The notes under the pieces were generated by a model that saw nothing but the letters and a program-made list of their open reading frames with translations, was not told where the DNA came from and searched no databases. This document shows positions 37,297 to 47,145 of a stretch of 64,000 nucleotides of DNA, in pieces. The DNA lies in NCBI RefSeq assembly GCF_002283555.1, contig NZ_MVOI01000006.1, positions 929,209 through 993,208 of the forward strand. Direction: 5' to 3'. Made by a program: the position numbers and the translations under genes. The stretch's first letter is position 1, and every line of letters starts with the position of its first letter. The stretch comes from Rubrivirga sp. SAORIC476 (GTDB lineage Bacteria; Bacteroidota; Rhodothermia; Rhodothermales; Rubricoccaceae).

Positions 37297-38592
37297 ATGC
37301 TCGGCCTCGCCGTGGCTTTCGTGGTCGCGTTCTTCTGGGCGCCGCTGCTGCCCGCGGTCCAGGTCGGCGTCGGCGTGCTGGGCGTGCTCGTCGTGGCCGA
37401 CACGCTCCTGCTGTGGGGCACCCGCGGCGGCGTCGAGGCGGACCGGGCCGTGCCGGACAAGCTGTCGATGGGGGACCCCAACGAGATCGCGGTCACCGTG
37501 CGGAGTCGCTACCGCTTCCGGCTCTCGGCGCGCGTGATCGACGAGGTGCCGGTCCAGTTCCAGGAGCGCGGCGACGGCGCCGTGCTGGCCGTCCCGCCTC
37601 GGGGCGAGGCCCGGCACACCTACACGCTGCGCCCGACCCGGCGCGGGGCGTACGGCTTCGGCCGCCTGCTCGTCTACGCGTCCTCGCCGCTCGGCCTGCT
37701 CGCGCGGCGGTTCGAGGCGGTGGAGGGCGGTGAGGCGGTCGTCTACCCGTCCATCCTTCAGATGAAGCGCTACGCGTTCCTGGCCGAGAGCGACCGGCTC
37801 CGGGAGGTCGGCGTGAAGCGCGTCCGGCGCCGCGGCCACACCATGGAGTTCGACCAACTCCGGCCGTACGTGGCGGGCGACGACCGGCGCTCGATCAACT
37901 GGAAGGCGACCGCCCGGCGCAGCGCCCACGAGCCGCGCCTGATGGTCAACACGTACCAGGACGAGCGCGAGCAGCCAGTCGTGGTGGCGCTCGATATGGG
38001 GCGCACCATGCGGTCCCCGTTCGAGGGCATGACGCTCCTCGACCACGCCGTCAACGCAGCGCTCGTGCTGCTCAATACGGCCCTCCTCACGTCCGACCGC
38101 GCAGGGCTGGTCGCGTTCGACAAGGAGGTGGGAGCGGTGGTCCGGCCGGACCGCAAGCGCGGCCAGCTGGCGGCGCTCCTCGACGCGCTCTACCGCCTCG
38201 ACCCCGGCTATCAGGACCCGTCGTTCGAGGGCCTCTACGCGACCCTGCGCGGGCGTCTCGGCCAGCGTTCGCTGGTCCTGCTGCTCACCAACTTCGACAC
38301 GGTCACCGGTCTAGAGCGGCAGCTTCCCTATCTCCGCCGGATCGCGCGGAGCCACCGCCTCGTGGTGGTGCTGTTCGAGAACACCGGCATCCGCGGCCTG
38401 CTCGCGGCGAAGGCCGAGCGACTGGAGGACGTCTACGTCAAGGCGACGGCCGAGGCGCTGGCTGTGGAGAAGCGCGAGATCGCCCGGGTGTTGGAGCGCC
38501 ACGGCATCGGCTCGTTGCTCACCACGCCCGAGCACCTCACGGTCGACGCGGTCAACAAGTACCTGCAGATCAAGGCTCAGGGAACGTTCTAG
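37297..38592 (+). CDS. DUF58-domain protein
   Basis: 431 residues from the ATG used here. Two N-terminal membrane helices (LGLAVAFVVAFFWAPLLPAV, VGVLGVLVVADTLLLW) are followed by an immunoglobulin-like segment. The DUF58 motif comes next (FDQLRPYVAGDDRRSINWKATAR, i.e. R-x-Y-x-x-G-D-D-x-R-x-I-x-W), then a VWA-like domain (VVVALDMGRTM, LVLLLTNFDT). Partner of the MoxR ATPase encoded upstream. The codons before the ATG, from a CTG at 37249, read SFLRSLFLTARPFWA, which looks like the usual family N-terminus, so the true start is probably 16 codons upstream at a non-ATG codon. Confidence 0.9.
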   Translation: MLGLAVAFVVAFFWAPLLPAVQVGVGVLGVLVVADTLLLWGTRGGVEADRAVPDKLSMGDPNEIAVTVRSRYRFRLSARVIDEVPVQFQERGDGAVLAVPPRGEARHTYTLRPTRRGAYGFGRLLVYASSPLGLLARRFEAVEGGEAVVYPSILQMKRYAFLAESDRLREVGVKRVRRRGHTMEFDQLRPYVAGDDRRSINWKATARRSAHEPRLMVNTYQDEREQPVVVALDMGRTMRSPFEGMTLLDHAVNAALVLLNTALLTSDRAGLVAFDKEVGAVVRPDRKRGQLAALLDALYRLDPGYQDPSFEGLYATLRGRLGQRSLVLLLTNFDTVTGLERQLPYLRRIARSHRLVVVLFENTGIRGLLAAKAERLEDVYVKATAEALAVEKREIARVLERHGIGSLLTTPEHLTVDAVNKYLQIKAQGTF

Positions 38593-38869
38593 ACGACCGC
38601 CGAGGGACTCCTGCACTAGTGGTCGGATGCATGGTTCATGTTGTCAGATTTCGTCCTACGGTTCATTATTTCTTGACAAAACGGAGGTCATGCCTCCTCT
38701 TTCTGGCCTGTGTCATGCGAAAGCGGTTCCACATGCAGTCGCACCGCCTGAGGAATGGGTGAGGAGCCAAAATGAACGAGCTGTGGTGGTTGGATGAAGG
38801 GATGATGTGCCCCTACCGTGCGGACCTCGCCTCCGACTCCTGGGAGGCCTCCCACCATCTCCCCCGCAC
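38593..38869. other. Gene-free, locally AT-rich region before the metalloprotease gene
   Basis: 277 bases without a gene. The stretch 38630-38700 is much richer in A+T than the flanks (TTCATTATTTCTTGACAAAA) and probably contains the promoter of the metalloprotease gene. TACGGTTC and TATTTCTTG are candidate -7 elements; I cannot choose between them. Confidence 0.45.
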
Positions 38870-41296
38870 ATGCCTGTTGCTCTTCGTCGCCGGACCCATG
38901 TGGTTCTGGCTGCCCTCCTCGCCCTCGCCCTGACGCCGCTCGCGAGCGCTCAGGATGCTCGCACGACCGCGCTCAACCACGCCTTCCCGTCGGTCGACGC
39001 GGCCACCTTCCAGGCCGACGCCGACCGGCCCCTGTTCCTCTCCGGCGACCTCGGCTCAGTCGCCTCGCCAGAGGCCTTCTTTCGCGACCATGCCGGGGTC
39101 TTCGGCTTCGACGCCGCACCGGACGTCCGCGTCGTGCGGACCGAGTCCGACGACCTCGGTCTGACGCACGTCCGCGTGCAGCAGACGGTCGGCGGCGTGC
39201 CGGTCTTCGGCGCCGAGAGCGCCCTCCACCTCCGCGACGGCCGCGCCTACGCCTGGGGCGGTGACCTGCACCCCGGCGCCGTGAACGTCCGCACCACGCC
39301 CGCGCTCGACGCGAACACGTCGATCCAGGCCGCGCAGCGCGCCCTCGGCCCGGTCGAGTACCGCCGCGCCTCCGGCGACGCCCCGATCACCGGCCGTGAG
39401 GCGGCCCCCGACTGGGCGCCGCGCGCCGAGCTCGTCGTGCTCCCCCACGACGGCGACTACGTGCTGACCTACCACGTCCGCCTGTTCGTGGAGTCGCCCG
39501 CTCCCGCCAACTGGGAGGTCTTCGTCGACGCCACGACCGGCGAGGTCGTCCACCGCTTCAACTCGATCCACACGTTCGACCCGCGCGCCGAGGCCGATGT
39601 GGCCGCGTGGCCCGGCGTCCCGTACGCCGTCCCCTCCGCCTCGATGATGATGGCGGGTCCGACGACGGGCACCGGCTCCAGCCTCTACAGCGGCACGGTC
39701 ACGATCCCGACCTACCTCTCGGGGTCGAGCTACTACCTCTACGACACGACCCGCGGCCCGTCCTACATCCGGACGATGACCGGCAACAACGGGACGAGCC
39801 TGCCGGGGAGCTACATCACCGACAGCGACAACAACTTCACCGCCACGGCCGCCCGCGCCGGTGTCGACGCCCACTACGGTGCCGTCGCCACGTTCGACTA
39901 CTACAAGAACACCCACAACCGGAGCAGCTACAACGGCAACAACGCCTCCATCACGAGCACCGTCCACCACCGGAGCGGCTACAACAACGCCTTCTGGAAC
40001 GGCTCGCAGATGGTCTACGGCGACGGCGACGGCAGCCAGTTCGGCCCGCTGGTCGAGCTCGACATCGCGGCCCACGAGTTGAGCCACGCGGTCACGGAGT
40101 ACACCGGCGGCCTGATCTACCAGAATGAGTCGGGCGCCCTCAACGAGGCGTTCTCCGACATCATGGCCATCATGGTGGACCGGAACGACTACCGCGTCGG
40201 CGAGAACTCGTACACGCCGGGCACCTCTGGCGACGCGCTCCGCTACCTGGACAACCCGCCGGCGGGCAACCAGCCGGACAACTACGCGGACCGCTACACC
40301 GGCAGCCAGGACAACGGCGGCGTCCACATCAACTCGGGCATCGCCAACAAGCAGGCCTACCTGATGATCGCCGGCGGCACCTTTCGCGGCGTCACCGTGG
40401 GCGCGGTCGGCCGGAGCGTGACGGAGAAGGTCTGGTACCGCGCCATGGCCAACTACTTCACGTCCTCGACCAACTTCGCCGGGGCCCGTGCGGGCACCAT
40501 CCAGGCGGCGACGGACCTCTACGGCGCGGGCTCCTCGCAGGTCGCCTCGGTGACCAACGCCTGGGCTGCCGTTGGCGTGGGCTCTGGGAGCACCGGTGGC
40601 GGCGGTGGCGGTGGCGGCGGCACGCCCGAGTGGCGCTATGAGACCATCACGTACCAGTCGCCTCACAACTACCCCAACAACTACAACAACACCCAGACCT
40701 ACTCGAAGCCGGGCGCTCAGCGCGTCGCGATGTACTTCGAGCAGTTCTCGACGGAGAACAACTACGACTTCGTCTACATCAAGAACAGCTCCGGCGCGAC
40801 GACGGCCACCTACACCGGCAACAAGTCGGCATTCTGGGCCATCGTGGACGGCGACGCGATCTCGGCCAACCTCGTGACCGACTACTCGGTGACGGCGTAC
40901 GGCTACCGCGTCACGACCGTCGCGTACTTCTCGGACCAGGTCCTGCTCGCCGCCGACCCCAACCCGGTGCTGGGCTACGAGCCGGAGGCGCAGCCGAGCG
41001 ACGTGCTCCCGGCCGTCTTCTCGAAGGCCGAGGTGGCCGAGCTGGCGCTGGGCGTCGGCCCGAACCCGGCCGGTGCGACGACGACGGCGACGCTCTCGCT
41101 GCCGGACGCCGGCCCTGTCTCGGTGACGGTGATCGACCTCCTGGGCCGCACGGTCGCCACGCCGCTCGCCGGCACGCTGGAGGCCGGTCAGACGCCGGTG
41201 CGGATCGACACGTCGGACCTGCCCGCGGGCGTCTACGTGGTCGTTCTCGACGCCGCCGGCCAGCGGCTGACGCGCCAGGTCACGGTCGTTCGCTAG
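38870..41296 (+). CDS. Secreted thermolysin-like (M4) metalloprotease with CUB-like and T9SS sorting domains
   Basis: 808 residues. Signal peptide to about residue 27 (VVLAALLALALTPLASA), FTP/PepSY-type propeptide, then an M4 catalytic domain. Zinc ligands are in HELSH (402-406), and the third ligand is Glu426 in GALNEAFSD; the H402-E426 spacing of 24 equals that of thermolysin. NNGGVHINSGIANKQAY carries the catalytic His. A Gly-rich linker leads to a CUB-like beta domain (about 590-700, NYNNTQTYSKPGAQRVAMYFEQF). The C-terminal 80 residues (GPNPAGATTTATLSL...LPAGVYVVVL) are a T9SS-type sorting signal. Extracellular or surface-bound endopeptidase. The ATG at 38870 gives the clean signal peptide. 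A terminator follows. Confidence 0.94.
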   Translation: MPVALRRRTHVVLAALLALALTPLASAQDARTTALNHAFPSVDAATFQADADRPLFLSGDLGSVASPEAFFRDHAGVFGFDAAPDVRVVRTESDDLGLTHVRVQQTVGGVPVFGAESALHLRDGRAYAWGGDLHPGAVNVRTTPALDANTSIQAAQRALGPVEYRRASGDAPITGREAAPDWAPRAELVVLPHDGDYVLTYHVRLFVESPAPANWEVFVDATTGEVVHRFNSIHTFDPRAEADVAAWPGVPYAVPSASMMMAGPTTGTGSSLYSGTVTIPTYLSGSSYYLYDTTRGPSYIRTMTGNNGTSLPGSYITDSDNNFTATAARAGVDAHYGAVATFDYYKNTHNRSSYNGNNASITSTVHHRSGYNNAFWNGSQMVYGDGDGSQFGPLVELDIAAHELSHAVTEYTGGLIYQNESGALNEAFSDIMAIMVDRNDYRVGENSYTPGTSGDALRYLDNPPAGNQPDNYADRYTGSQDNGGVHINSGIANKQAYLMIAGGTFRGVTVGAVGRSVTEKVWYRAMANYFTSSTNFAGARAGTIQAATDLYGAGSSQVASVTNAWAAVGVGSGSTGGGGGGGGGTPEWRYETITYQSPHNYPNNYNNTQTYSKPGAQRVAMYFEQFSTENNYDFVYIKNSSGATTATYTGNKSAFWAIVDGDAISANLVTDYSVTAYGYRVTTVAYFSDQVLLAADPNPVLGYEPEAQPSDVLPAVFSKAEVAELALGVGPNPAGATTTATLSLPDAGPVSVTVIDLLGRTVATPLAGTLEAGQTPVRIDTSDLPAGVYVVVLDAAGQRLTRQVTVVR

Positions 41297-41341
41297 GACG
41301 GCAGCCAGGCTCCCGGGCCCACCACCTTGCTTCCCGGGAAG

Positions 41342-41374
41342 GAGCCCTCGCCTCGATTGAGGCGGGGGCTCTTT
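41342..41374 (+). terminator. Rho-independent terminator after the metalloprotease gene
   Basis: GAGCCCTCGCCTC (41342-41354) pairs with GAGGCGGGGGCTC (41359-41371), with one G-U pair and a GATT loop, followed by TTT. Confidence 0.8.
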
Positions 41375-41494
41375 GCGTTCGCCGGAATGGAGTCCGTCGC
41401 GCTGCCGTATGGAGCGCCGCTCTCTCTACGGTGGTACCTCGTGGGCACCGTGACTCCCCTCCGCGCGTCCACTGGTCCCCGCGCCAACCCCCCC

Positions 41495-43606
41495 ATGAAT
41501 CGCCTCGCCGACACCCACAGCCCGTACCTCCTCGGCCACGCCGACAATCCGGTCGACTGGTGGCCGTGGTGCGACGAGGCCTTCGCCGAGGCGCGGCGCC
41601 GCGACGTGCCGGTGTTCCTCTCGATCGGCTACGCGACGTGCCACTGGTGCCACGTCATGGAGCACGAGTCGTTCGAGGACTCGGTCACGGCCCAGGCGCT
41701 CAACGAGGCGTTCGTGCCCATCAAGGTCGACCGTGAGGAGCGGCCCGACGTAGACGGCATCTACATGTCGGCCGTGATCGCGGCGACGGGCGGCGGCGGC
41801 TGGCCCCTGACGGCGCTGCTGACGCCCGATACGCGCGAGCCGTTCTGGGTAGGCACGTACCTCCCGCGCGAAAGCCGAGGCGGACGGATGGGCGTCCGCG
41901 ACCTTGCCGCGAGCGTGTCCCGGCACTGGCGCGAGAACGCCGACGGCGTCCGACGGTCGGCCGTGGAGCTCGCCGGAGCCGTTCGGAGCATGGCGGACTT
42001 GGCGCCAGGCAACGCATTGCAGGACCGCGACCTCGACGCGGTGTCGAACGCCCTCGCGCGCCGCTTCGACCCCGAGTTCGGGGGCTTCGGGATGGCGCCC
42101 AAATTCCCGACGCCGCACCACGTTCTGTTCCTCCTGCGGCGGGCGGCGCAGACGCGCGACGGGCGGCTCGTTTCGATGGCGCTCGCCACGCTCCGCGCGA
42201 TCCGGCGCGGCGGCATTTTCGACCAGGTCGGCGGTGGGCTGCACCGCTACTCGACCGACAAGATGTGGGTGCTCCCCCACTTCGAGAAGATGCTCTCGGA
42301 CCAGGCGATGTACGCGCTGGCGTGCGTCGAGGCGCACGACGCGACCGGGGCGCCCGACCTTCGCGAGGCCGCCGAGGCGACGCTCGACTACGTCCTCCGC
42401 GACCTCCGCAACGACCGCGGAGGGTTCTTCTCGGCCGAGGACGCCGACTCACTCGATGCCGACGGCCATCGGGAAGAGGGCGCCTTCTACACCTGGACCA
42501 CGGCCGACTTGGCCGACGTGCTCGGCCCCGAGGACGCCCGCCTCGCCGCCGATGTCTGGGGCACCGATCCCGACGGCAACTTCCTGGACGAGGCGACCCA
42601 CAAGGCGACCGGCGCCAACGTGCTGCATCTGCTCGACCCGGCGATCGGGTCGCCGAGCCCGCTTGCCGCCACCGCCGCCCGCCTCGGTATGACCGTGGAG
42701 GGCCTCCGGATCCGTCTCGACTCGGTCCGCGAGCGGCTGTTCGAGGCGCGGTCGTCGCGTCCTCGCCCGCTCCTCGACGACAAGGTGCTGACCGACTGGA
42801 ACGGTCTCGCCATCGCCGCCTTCGCCTCTGCCGCGCGCGTCTTCGGCCGGGACGACTACGCCCGCGCCGCCACCGAGGCGGCGAACTTCCTATTGTCCGA
42901 GATGCGGACCGGCGACGGCGACCTGCTCCACCGCTGGCGCGACGGACAGGCGGGCATCCCCGGTCTCGTGGACGACTACGCGTTTCTCGTCTGGGGCCTC
43001 ATCGAGGTGTACCACGCGACGTTCAACCCGGCCCACCTCGGCGCCGCGCTCGACCTCCACAGCCGGATGCTGGCGCACTTCGAGGCGCCAGGCGGCGGCA
43101 CCTACCGGAGCACCGCCGACGCCCCCGACCTGATCGTTCGCCAGCGAGCGCTGGATGACGGGGCGATCCCGGCGGGAAACAGCGTCGCCGTGCTCAACGG
43201 ACTCCGCCTCGCGCGCCTCACCGGCCGCTCGGACCTGGAGGACGCCGCGCGTCGCGCCCTCGACGTGCCCGACGTGGTCCGCGAGCATCCCTCCGGCTTC
43301 ACCTTCCTGGCGATGGCGGCGGCGTTCGCCGAAGGGCCGTCGCAGGAGATCGTCATCGCGGGCGAGCCCGATGCGCCGGATACCCTCGCGATGCTGGATG
43401 CGGCCCGGTCGGTGTACGCGCCGCACGCGGTCGTCGTGCTCCGGCCTCCAGGCGTGACCTCGATCACAGACCTCGTCCCGTTCGCCGCCGAGCAGACGAT
43501 GGTGGAAGGGCGGGCGACCGCCTACGTATGCGAGAACCACGCCTGCCAGGCGCCGACGACCGATCCTGAGGAGGCCGCTCGTCTCCTCGCCGAGGCCGTC
43601 GGGTAA
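41495..43606 (+). CDS. Thioredoxin-domain protein of the YyaL/SSP411 (DUF255) family
   Basis: 703 residues. The N-terminal thioredoxin-like domain opens with the family signature [24 protein letters not shown] and carries C49-H-W-C52 in [15 protein letters not shown], then [11 protein letters not shown]. The rest is an (alpha/alpha)6-barrel like N-acylglucosamine epimerases ([44 protein letters not shown]). The function is not established in bacteria. It stands alone between two terminators and is of normal length. The ATG at 41495 gives the conserved N-terminus. Confidence 0.94.
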   Translation: MNRLADTHSPYLLGHADNPVDWWPWCDEAFAEARRRDVPVFLSIGYATCHWCHVMEHESFEDSVTAQALNEAFVPIKVDREERPDVDGIYMSAVIAATGGGGWPLTALLTPDTREPFWVGTYLPRESRGGRMGVRDLAASVSRHWRENADGVRRSAVELAGAVRSMADLAPGNALQDRDLDAVSNALARRFDPEFGGFGMAPKFPTPHHVLFLLRRAAQTRDGRLVSMALATLRAIRRGGIFDQVGGGLHRYSTDKMWVLPHFEKMLSDQAMYALACVEAHDATGAPDLREAAEATLDYVLRDLRNDRGGFFSAEDADSLDADGHREEGAFYTWTTADLADVLGPEDARLAADVWGTDPDGNFLDEATHKATGANVLHLLDPAIGSPSPLAATAARLGMTVEGLRIRLDSVRERLFEARSSRPRPLLDDKVLTDWNGLAIAAFASAARVFGRDDYARAATEAANFLLSEMRTGDGDLLHRWRDGQAGIPGLVDDYAFLVWGLIEVYHATFNPAHLGAALDLHSRMLAHFEAPGGGTYRSTADAPDLIVRQRALDDGAIPAGNSVAVLNGLRLARLTGRSDLEDAARRALDVPDVVREHPSGFTFLAMAAAFAEGPSQEIVIAGEPDAPDTLAMLDAARSVYAPHAVVVLRPPGVTSITDLVPFAAEQTMVEGRATAYVCENHACQAPTTDPEEAARLLAEAVG

Positions 43607-43660
43607 GGCGCCGTCGGGTCCGCCTCGGCCGTCGACTGGGGAGGGGAGCCTGGGGCTCTC

Positions 43661-43680
43661 GGGCGGGGTTCGCCCCGCCC
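43661..43680. terminator. Hairpin with UUCG tetraloop
   Basis: GGGCGGGG and CCCCGCCC around TTCG form a perfect 8-pair stem, 14 bases before the channel gene. It could terminate the upstream gene or sit in the leader of the next. Confidence 0.55.
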
Positions 43681-43693
43681 CTTCCCTACGCCG

Positions 43694-44689
43694 ATGCTCG
43701 ACTCCGACCGCGCCCGTCAGACCCTCGACCGCTCCGAGAGCGGCGCCCCGGCGTCTGGCCACGCCGTCCGCGACCTGTTCTCGACCGACGAGATCTTCCA
43801 GCGCGTCGTCGCGACGGCCGACGAGGAGTTCGTCCGGTCGACGCGGCTGCTGTTCTTTTCGGGGCTGGCGGCCGGGCTGAGCATCGGGCTGTCGTTCGTG
43901 GCGCGAGCCGCGCTGTCGGCCGAGATCGGCGATGCGTCGTCGCTGGCGGGTGCGGCGCTCTACCCGGTCGGCTTTCTGCTCATCGTGCTCGGTCGCTACC
44001 AGCTGTTCACGGAGAACACCCTGACGCCGGTCACGCTCGTGCTGACCCGGATCGCAGCCGTTCCCGCGCTTCTCCGGCTCTGGGGCATCGTGCTGCTGGC
44101 CAACGTGCTCGGCGCGGCGCTCGTCGCCGCGGTGCTGGCGCGAACCGGCGTGTTCGACGCCGACTCAGCGGCGATGGCGCGCGAGATCGCGATGCATGGG
44201 CTGGAGGTGCCCACGGGCGCGCTGTTCTGGAAGGGCGTCTTCGCGGGCTGGCTCGTGGCTTCGATGGTGTGGCTCAACCACGCCGCCCGAGACACCGTCA
44301 CACGGTTCTTTATCGTGTTCGCGATCATGTTCCTGGTGCCCGCGGCGGACCTCTTCCACTGCATCATTGGGGCATGCGAGACGCTCTATCTCGTCTTCCA
44401 GGGGCTCGCCGGGATCGGCGACGCGGCGCGGTTCTTCGGCGCCGTCGTCGTCGGCAACACGGTCGGCGGCGTGCTGCTGGTCGCCATCCTCAACTACGGC
44501 CAGACGCGCCGGACGCGGTTTCCCGACCGCGACTGCGACGACCTCGCGCTGACGTGGCGCGAGTTCCTGTTCGGCGTCGGCCGGGGCGCGCCCCGGCGCA
44601 GCGAGGCGGGCAACGCGCCGCTCTCGCGCGACGAGGACCAGGAAGGAGCGGAGACGGGCTCGATGCTCGATCAGCCCGTCTCCGCCTGA
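43694..44689 (+). CDS. Formate/nitrite transporter family protein
   Basis: 331 residues with six membrane helices in the aquaporin-like FNT layout. Recognisable segments are LFFSGLAAGLSIGLSFVARA (helix 1), PVGFLLIVLGRYQLFTENTLTPV (the L-x-x-x-x-LFTxN signature), WGIVLLANVLGAALVA, FWKGVFAGWLVASMVWL and FFGAVVVGNTVGGVLLVAILNYGQ. A cytosolic tail of about 60 charged residues follows. Conducts small monovalent anions; the substrate (formate, nitrite, bicarbonate or other) is not decided by sequence. It converges with the DUF4097 gene 2 bases away. Confidence 0.92.
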   Translation: MLDSDRARQTLDRSESGAPASGHAVRDLFSTDEIFQRVVATADEEFVRSTRLLFFSGLAAGLSIGLSFVARAALSAEIGDASSLAGAALYPVGFLLIVLGRYQLFTENTLTPVTLVLTRIAAVPALLRLWGIVLLANVLGAALVAAVLARTGVFDADSAAMAREIAMHGLEVPTGALFWKGVFAGWLVASMVWLNHAARDTVTRFFIVFAIMFLVPAADLFHCIIGACETLYLVFQGLAGIGDAARFFGAVVVGNTVGGVLLVAILNYGQTRRTRFPDRDCDDLALTWREFLFGVGRGAPRRSEAGNAPLSRDEDQEGAETGSMLDQPVSA

Positions 44690-44691
44690 CC

Positions 44692-45711
44692 TCACCCGGC
44701 GATCAGTCGGATGGCGCCGCTGCCCGTGCTGACGCGCAGCGTCGGCCCGCCGCCGTTGAGCCGTCCGCGGGCCTCGTCGCGCTCGCGGTCGCCCGAGAAG
44801 CGGAGCGCGTCGTCGATGCGGACCGAGCCGCCGCCCATCTGAACGTCAAAGCCCGCCGCGCGCGGCAGGCGCATCGTGACGGACCCGCTGCCGGTGCTGA
44901 CTTCTGACGACGCGGCTGACACGAGCGTCATCTCGACGCTGCCGGAGCCGGTGTCGACGTTCGTGCGCCCGTCCACCGTGCCCACGTTCACACTGCCCGA
45001 GCCGGTGTCGACCAGCAGCGAGCCCTCGACGCGGTCCACGTGGACGCTGCCCGAGCCCGTGTCGATGCGGACGTCGCCGCGGAGCGCGCGGGCGCGAACC
45101 GTGCCCGAGCCGGTGTCCAGCACCACCTCGTCGCCGTTCACGTCCTCGACCGTCACGTTGCCGCTGCCGACGTCCACGCGGAGGTCGCCGGTCAGGGAGC
45201 CCACCTCGACGTTGCCGGAGCCGAGGTCGAGGTCGGCAGAGTAGCGCCGCGGAATCTCGATGGTGACCTGAAAGGAGGCGTCGCGACGGCCCGACCAGCG
45301 CTGACGCGGCGGGTTCGTGCGGACGGTCAGATCGCCGCCGCTGGTGCGAGCGGAGAAGCGGCGGCGCTCGAACTCGGAGGCCGCGTCGCGGCCTCGGCCC
45401 TCGACCGTGACGCGGGCGCGGGTGCCTGAGACGGTCCGCACGGTGACGTTCTCGCTGCCGAGGTTCAGGGCGAGCCGTCCGCCCTCGCGGACAGAGAACG
45501 ACTCGTCGAACAGCACGTCCTGCGACACGGCGGCCGTGCCCTGCGTGGAGACCGGTTTCACGTCGATGGTCACCGAAACGCTCTCGCCGTGCTCGGCGCG
45601 TTCGATCACGAGGTGGTCTGAGGCAGCCGACCGGAGCGCGCGGGCGCCGACGGTGACCAGGAGGACGGTGAGGACGACGAGCAGCGCGCGTCGGAGTCCG
45701 GAACGAGACAT
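44692..45711 (-). CDS. DUF4097-type beta-repeat protein
   Basis: 339 residues. N-terminal hydrophobic signal or anchor (RRALLVVLTVLLVTVGARAL), then a region of short beta repeats built on D-x-G-S-G-x-V/N-x-V (VDVGSGNV, LDTGSGTV, IDTGSGSV, VDTGSGSV), forming a beta-helix-like surface domain. No enzymatic signature. Relatives are putative adhesins or envelope stress proteins. The start at 45711 is preferred because a -7-like TACCTTC lies about 52 bases upstream; an upstream ATG at 45738 is possible. Confidence 0.85.
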   Translation of the reverse strand: MSRSGLRRALLVVLTVLLVTVGARALRSAASDHLVIERAEHGESVSVTIDVKPVSTQGTAAVSQDVLFDESFSVREGGRLALNLGSENVTVRTVSGTRARVTVEGRGRDAASEFERRRFSARTSGGDLTVRTNPPRQRWSGRRDASFQVTIEIPRRYSADLDLGSGNVEVGSLTGDLRVDVGSGNVTVEDVNGDEVVLDTGSGTVRARALRGDVRIDTGSGSVHVDRVEGSLLVDTGSGSVNVGTVDGRTNVDTGSGSVEMTLVSAASSEVSTGSGSVTMRLPRAAGFDVQMGGGSVRIDDALRFSGDRERDEARGRLNGGGPTLRVSTGSGAIRLIAG

Positions 45712-45762
45712 GGAGGGCAGGGGAGGATGAGAGGACACCTGCTCTACGGGTGCCGCGGCTCA

Positions 45763-45769
45763 GAAGGTA
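45763..45769 (-). promoter_or_regulatory. Predicted -7 element of the DUF4097 gene
   Basis: Reads TACCTTC on the minus strand, of the TAnnTTTG type, about 52 bases before the ATG at 45711. An A/T run (TTTTTTA on this strand) lies about 20 bases further upstream. Confidence 0.4.
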
Positions 45770-45958
45770 CAGTGGTGTGCTAAAAAAGCAGCATGGAGGG
45801 CGCGCTCACCTCGCCGGATCCCACGGATGGTGTCCTTCGCGGAGTCCCCGTTCGCTCCCGAATGGCCGATTGGACGGCCCCGGTTGTCCTCGGGGCGCCA
45901 CGCGTGGTACCCATAAGGCGATCCTTCCGGGGATCCGGTCCCACCACCTCGTCCCCCC

Positions 45959-46588
45959 ATGCGACTCTTCCTCTTCACCGGCCTGCTGGTCGGCCTCGGT
46001 GTCGCGCTGGCTGCTTGCGACACGGCAGACGGCCCCGCCACCGCGCGCCTCACGGTCCGCCTGACCGACGCGCCGTTCCCCTTCGACCTCGCCGAGGCGG
46101 CCTCGGTCACCATCACCCGCATTGAGTTGCTGGCGGCCGCCGACGATGGCGATGCAGCGAACGACACCTCCGACACCGAGGGCGTGCTGGACCGCATCGT
46201 GCTGTTCGACGGGGAGCCGTTCGCCCTCAACCTGCTGGACCTGCGCGACGGGGTTGACACGCTCCTCGTCGAGCGCTTCGCGATCCCGGCCGACGGCGTC
46301 TACAACCGGATCCGGCTGTTCGTCGGAGACGACGCTGAGGTCCGCTTCGTCGACGGCACGACGTTCCCGCTGAAGCTGCCTAGCGCGCAGCAGTCGGGCA
46401 TCAAGATCGCGCTCCCGGCCTACGAGGCCACCGACGGTGACATCGACCTGCTGATCGACTTCGACGTCGAGCGGTCGTTCGTGACGCGCGGCAACCCGGA
46501 GGGGCCCAACTTCCAGGGCTTCCTCTTCAAGCCCGTCCTCGAGGTCGAGTCGTTCGAGGTACTCGCCGACACGACCGAGGCGGGCTGA
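45959..46588 (+). CDS. DUF4382-domain lipoprotein
   Basis: 209 residues. Lipobox LAAC with lipid Cys at 20. The rest is one DUF4382 domain: ARLTVRLTDAPFPFDLAEAASVTITRIELL, then FALNLLDLRDGVDTLLVERFAIPADGVYNRIRL and FPLKLPSAQQSGIKI, the family's conserved order. An immunoglobulin-like beta-sandwich at the cell surface or in the periplasm; function unknown. It stands alone and ends at a strong hairpin. Confidence 0.9.
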   Translation: MRLFLFTGLLVGLGVALAACDTADGPATARLTVRLTDAPFPFDLAEAASVTITRIELLAAADDGDAANDTSDTEGVLDRIVLFDGEPFALNLLDLRDGVDTLLVERFAIPADGVYNRIRLFVGDDAEVRFVDGTTFPLKLPSAQQSGIKIALPAYEATDGDIDLLIDFDVERSFVTRGNPEGPNFQGFLFKPVLEVESFEVLADTTEAG

Positions 46589-46603
46589 GCCGGTCGCCCG
46601 GAT

Positions 46604-46648
46604 GCACCGCGCCCCCGGCCGGGACATCCAGCCGGGGGCGCGGTGTGC
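46604..46648. terminator. Bidirectional terminator hairpin
   Basis: CACCGCGCCCCCGGC (46605-46619) pairs perfectly with GCCGGGGGCGCGGTG (46631-46645) over an 11-base loop, between the convergent DUF4382 and cyclophilin genes. Confidence 0.75.
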
Positions 46649-46665
46649 GAGTCGGTCGCGAGAGA

Positions 46666-47145
46666 CTACGCCTCCGTGATCGTGACCTGCATCGTGTCGC
46701 CCTGGCGGACGCTGTCGACCACGTCCTGGCCCTCGACGACGGTGCCGAAGACCGTGTGACGACCGTCGAGGTGCGGCTGCGGGGCGTGCGTGATGAAGAA
46801 CTGCGAGCCGTTCGTGTTCGGGCCTGCGTTGGCCATCGAGAGGGCGCCAGTGGTGTGCTTGAGCGGGTTGCCCGCCGTCTCGTCCTCGAACTTGTAGCCC
46901 GGGCCGCCGGTGCCGGTGCCGTTCGGGTCGCCGCCCTGGATCATGAAGTTGGGGATCACGCGGTGGAACGTGAGGCCGTCGTAGAAGCCGTCGCGCGCGA
47001 GCACGACGAAGTTGTTGACGGTCTTGGGCGCGTGCTCCGGGAAAAGGTCGATGAGGATGTCGCCCTTCGGGGTCGAGATGGTCGCACGGTACGTGGTGTC
47101 CGTGTCGATCTGCATCTCGGGGGCTGCGTTGTAGGTCTTGGCCAT
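46666..47145 (-). CDS. Peptidyl-prolyl cis-trans isomerase, cyclophilin type
   Basis: 159 residues without signal peptide, so cytosolic. Cyclophilin motifs: [21 protein letters not shown] with the catalytic Arg, [26 protein letters not shown] and [20 protein letters not shown]. All active-site residues are present. Catalyses proline isomerisation in protein folding. It stands alone, divergent from glgA. Confidence 0.95.
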   Translation of the reverse strand: MAKTYNAAPEMQIDTDTTYRATISTPKGDILIDLFPEHAPKTVNNFVVLARDGFYDGLTFHRVIPNFMIQGGDPNGTGTGGPGYKFEDETAGNPLKHTTGALSMANAGPNTNGSQFFITHAPQPHLDGRHTVFGTVVEGQDVVDSVRQGDTMQVTITEA

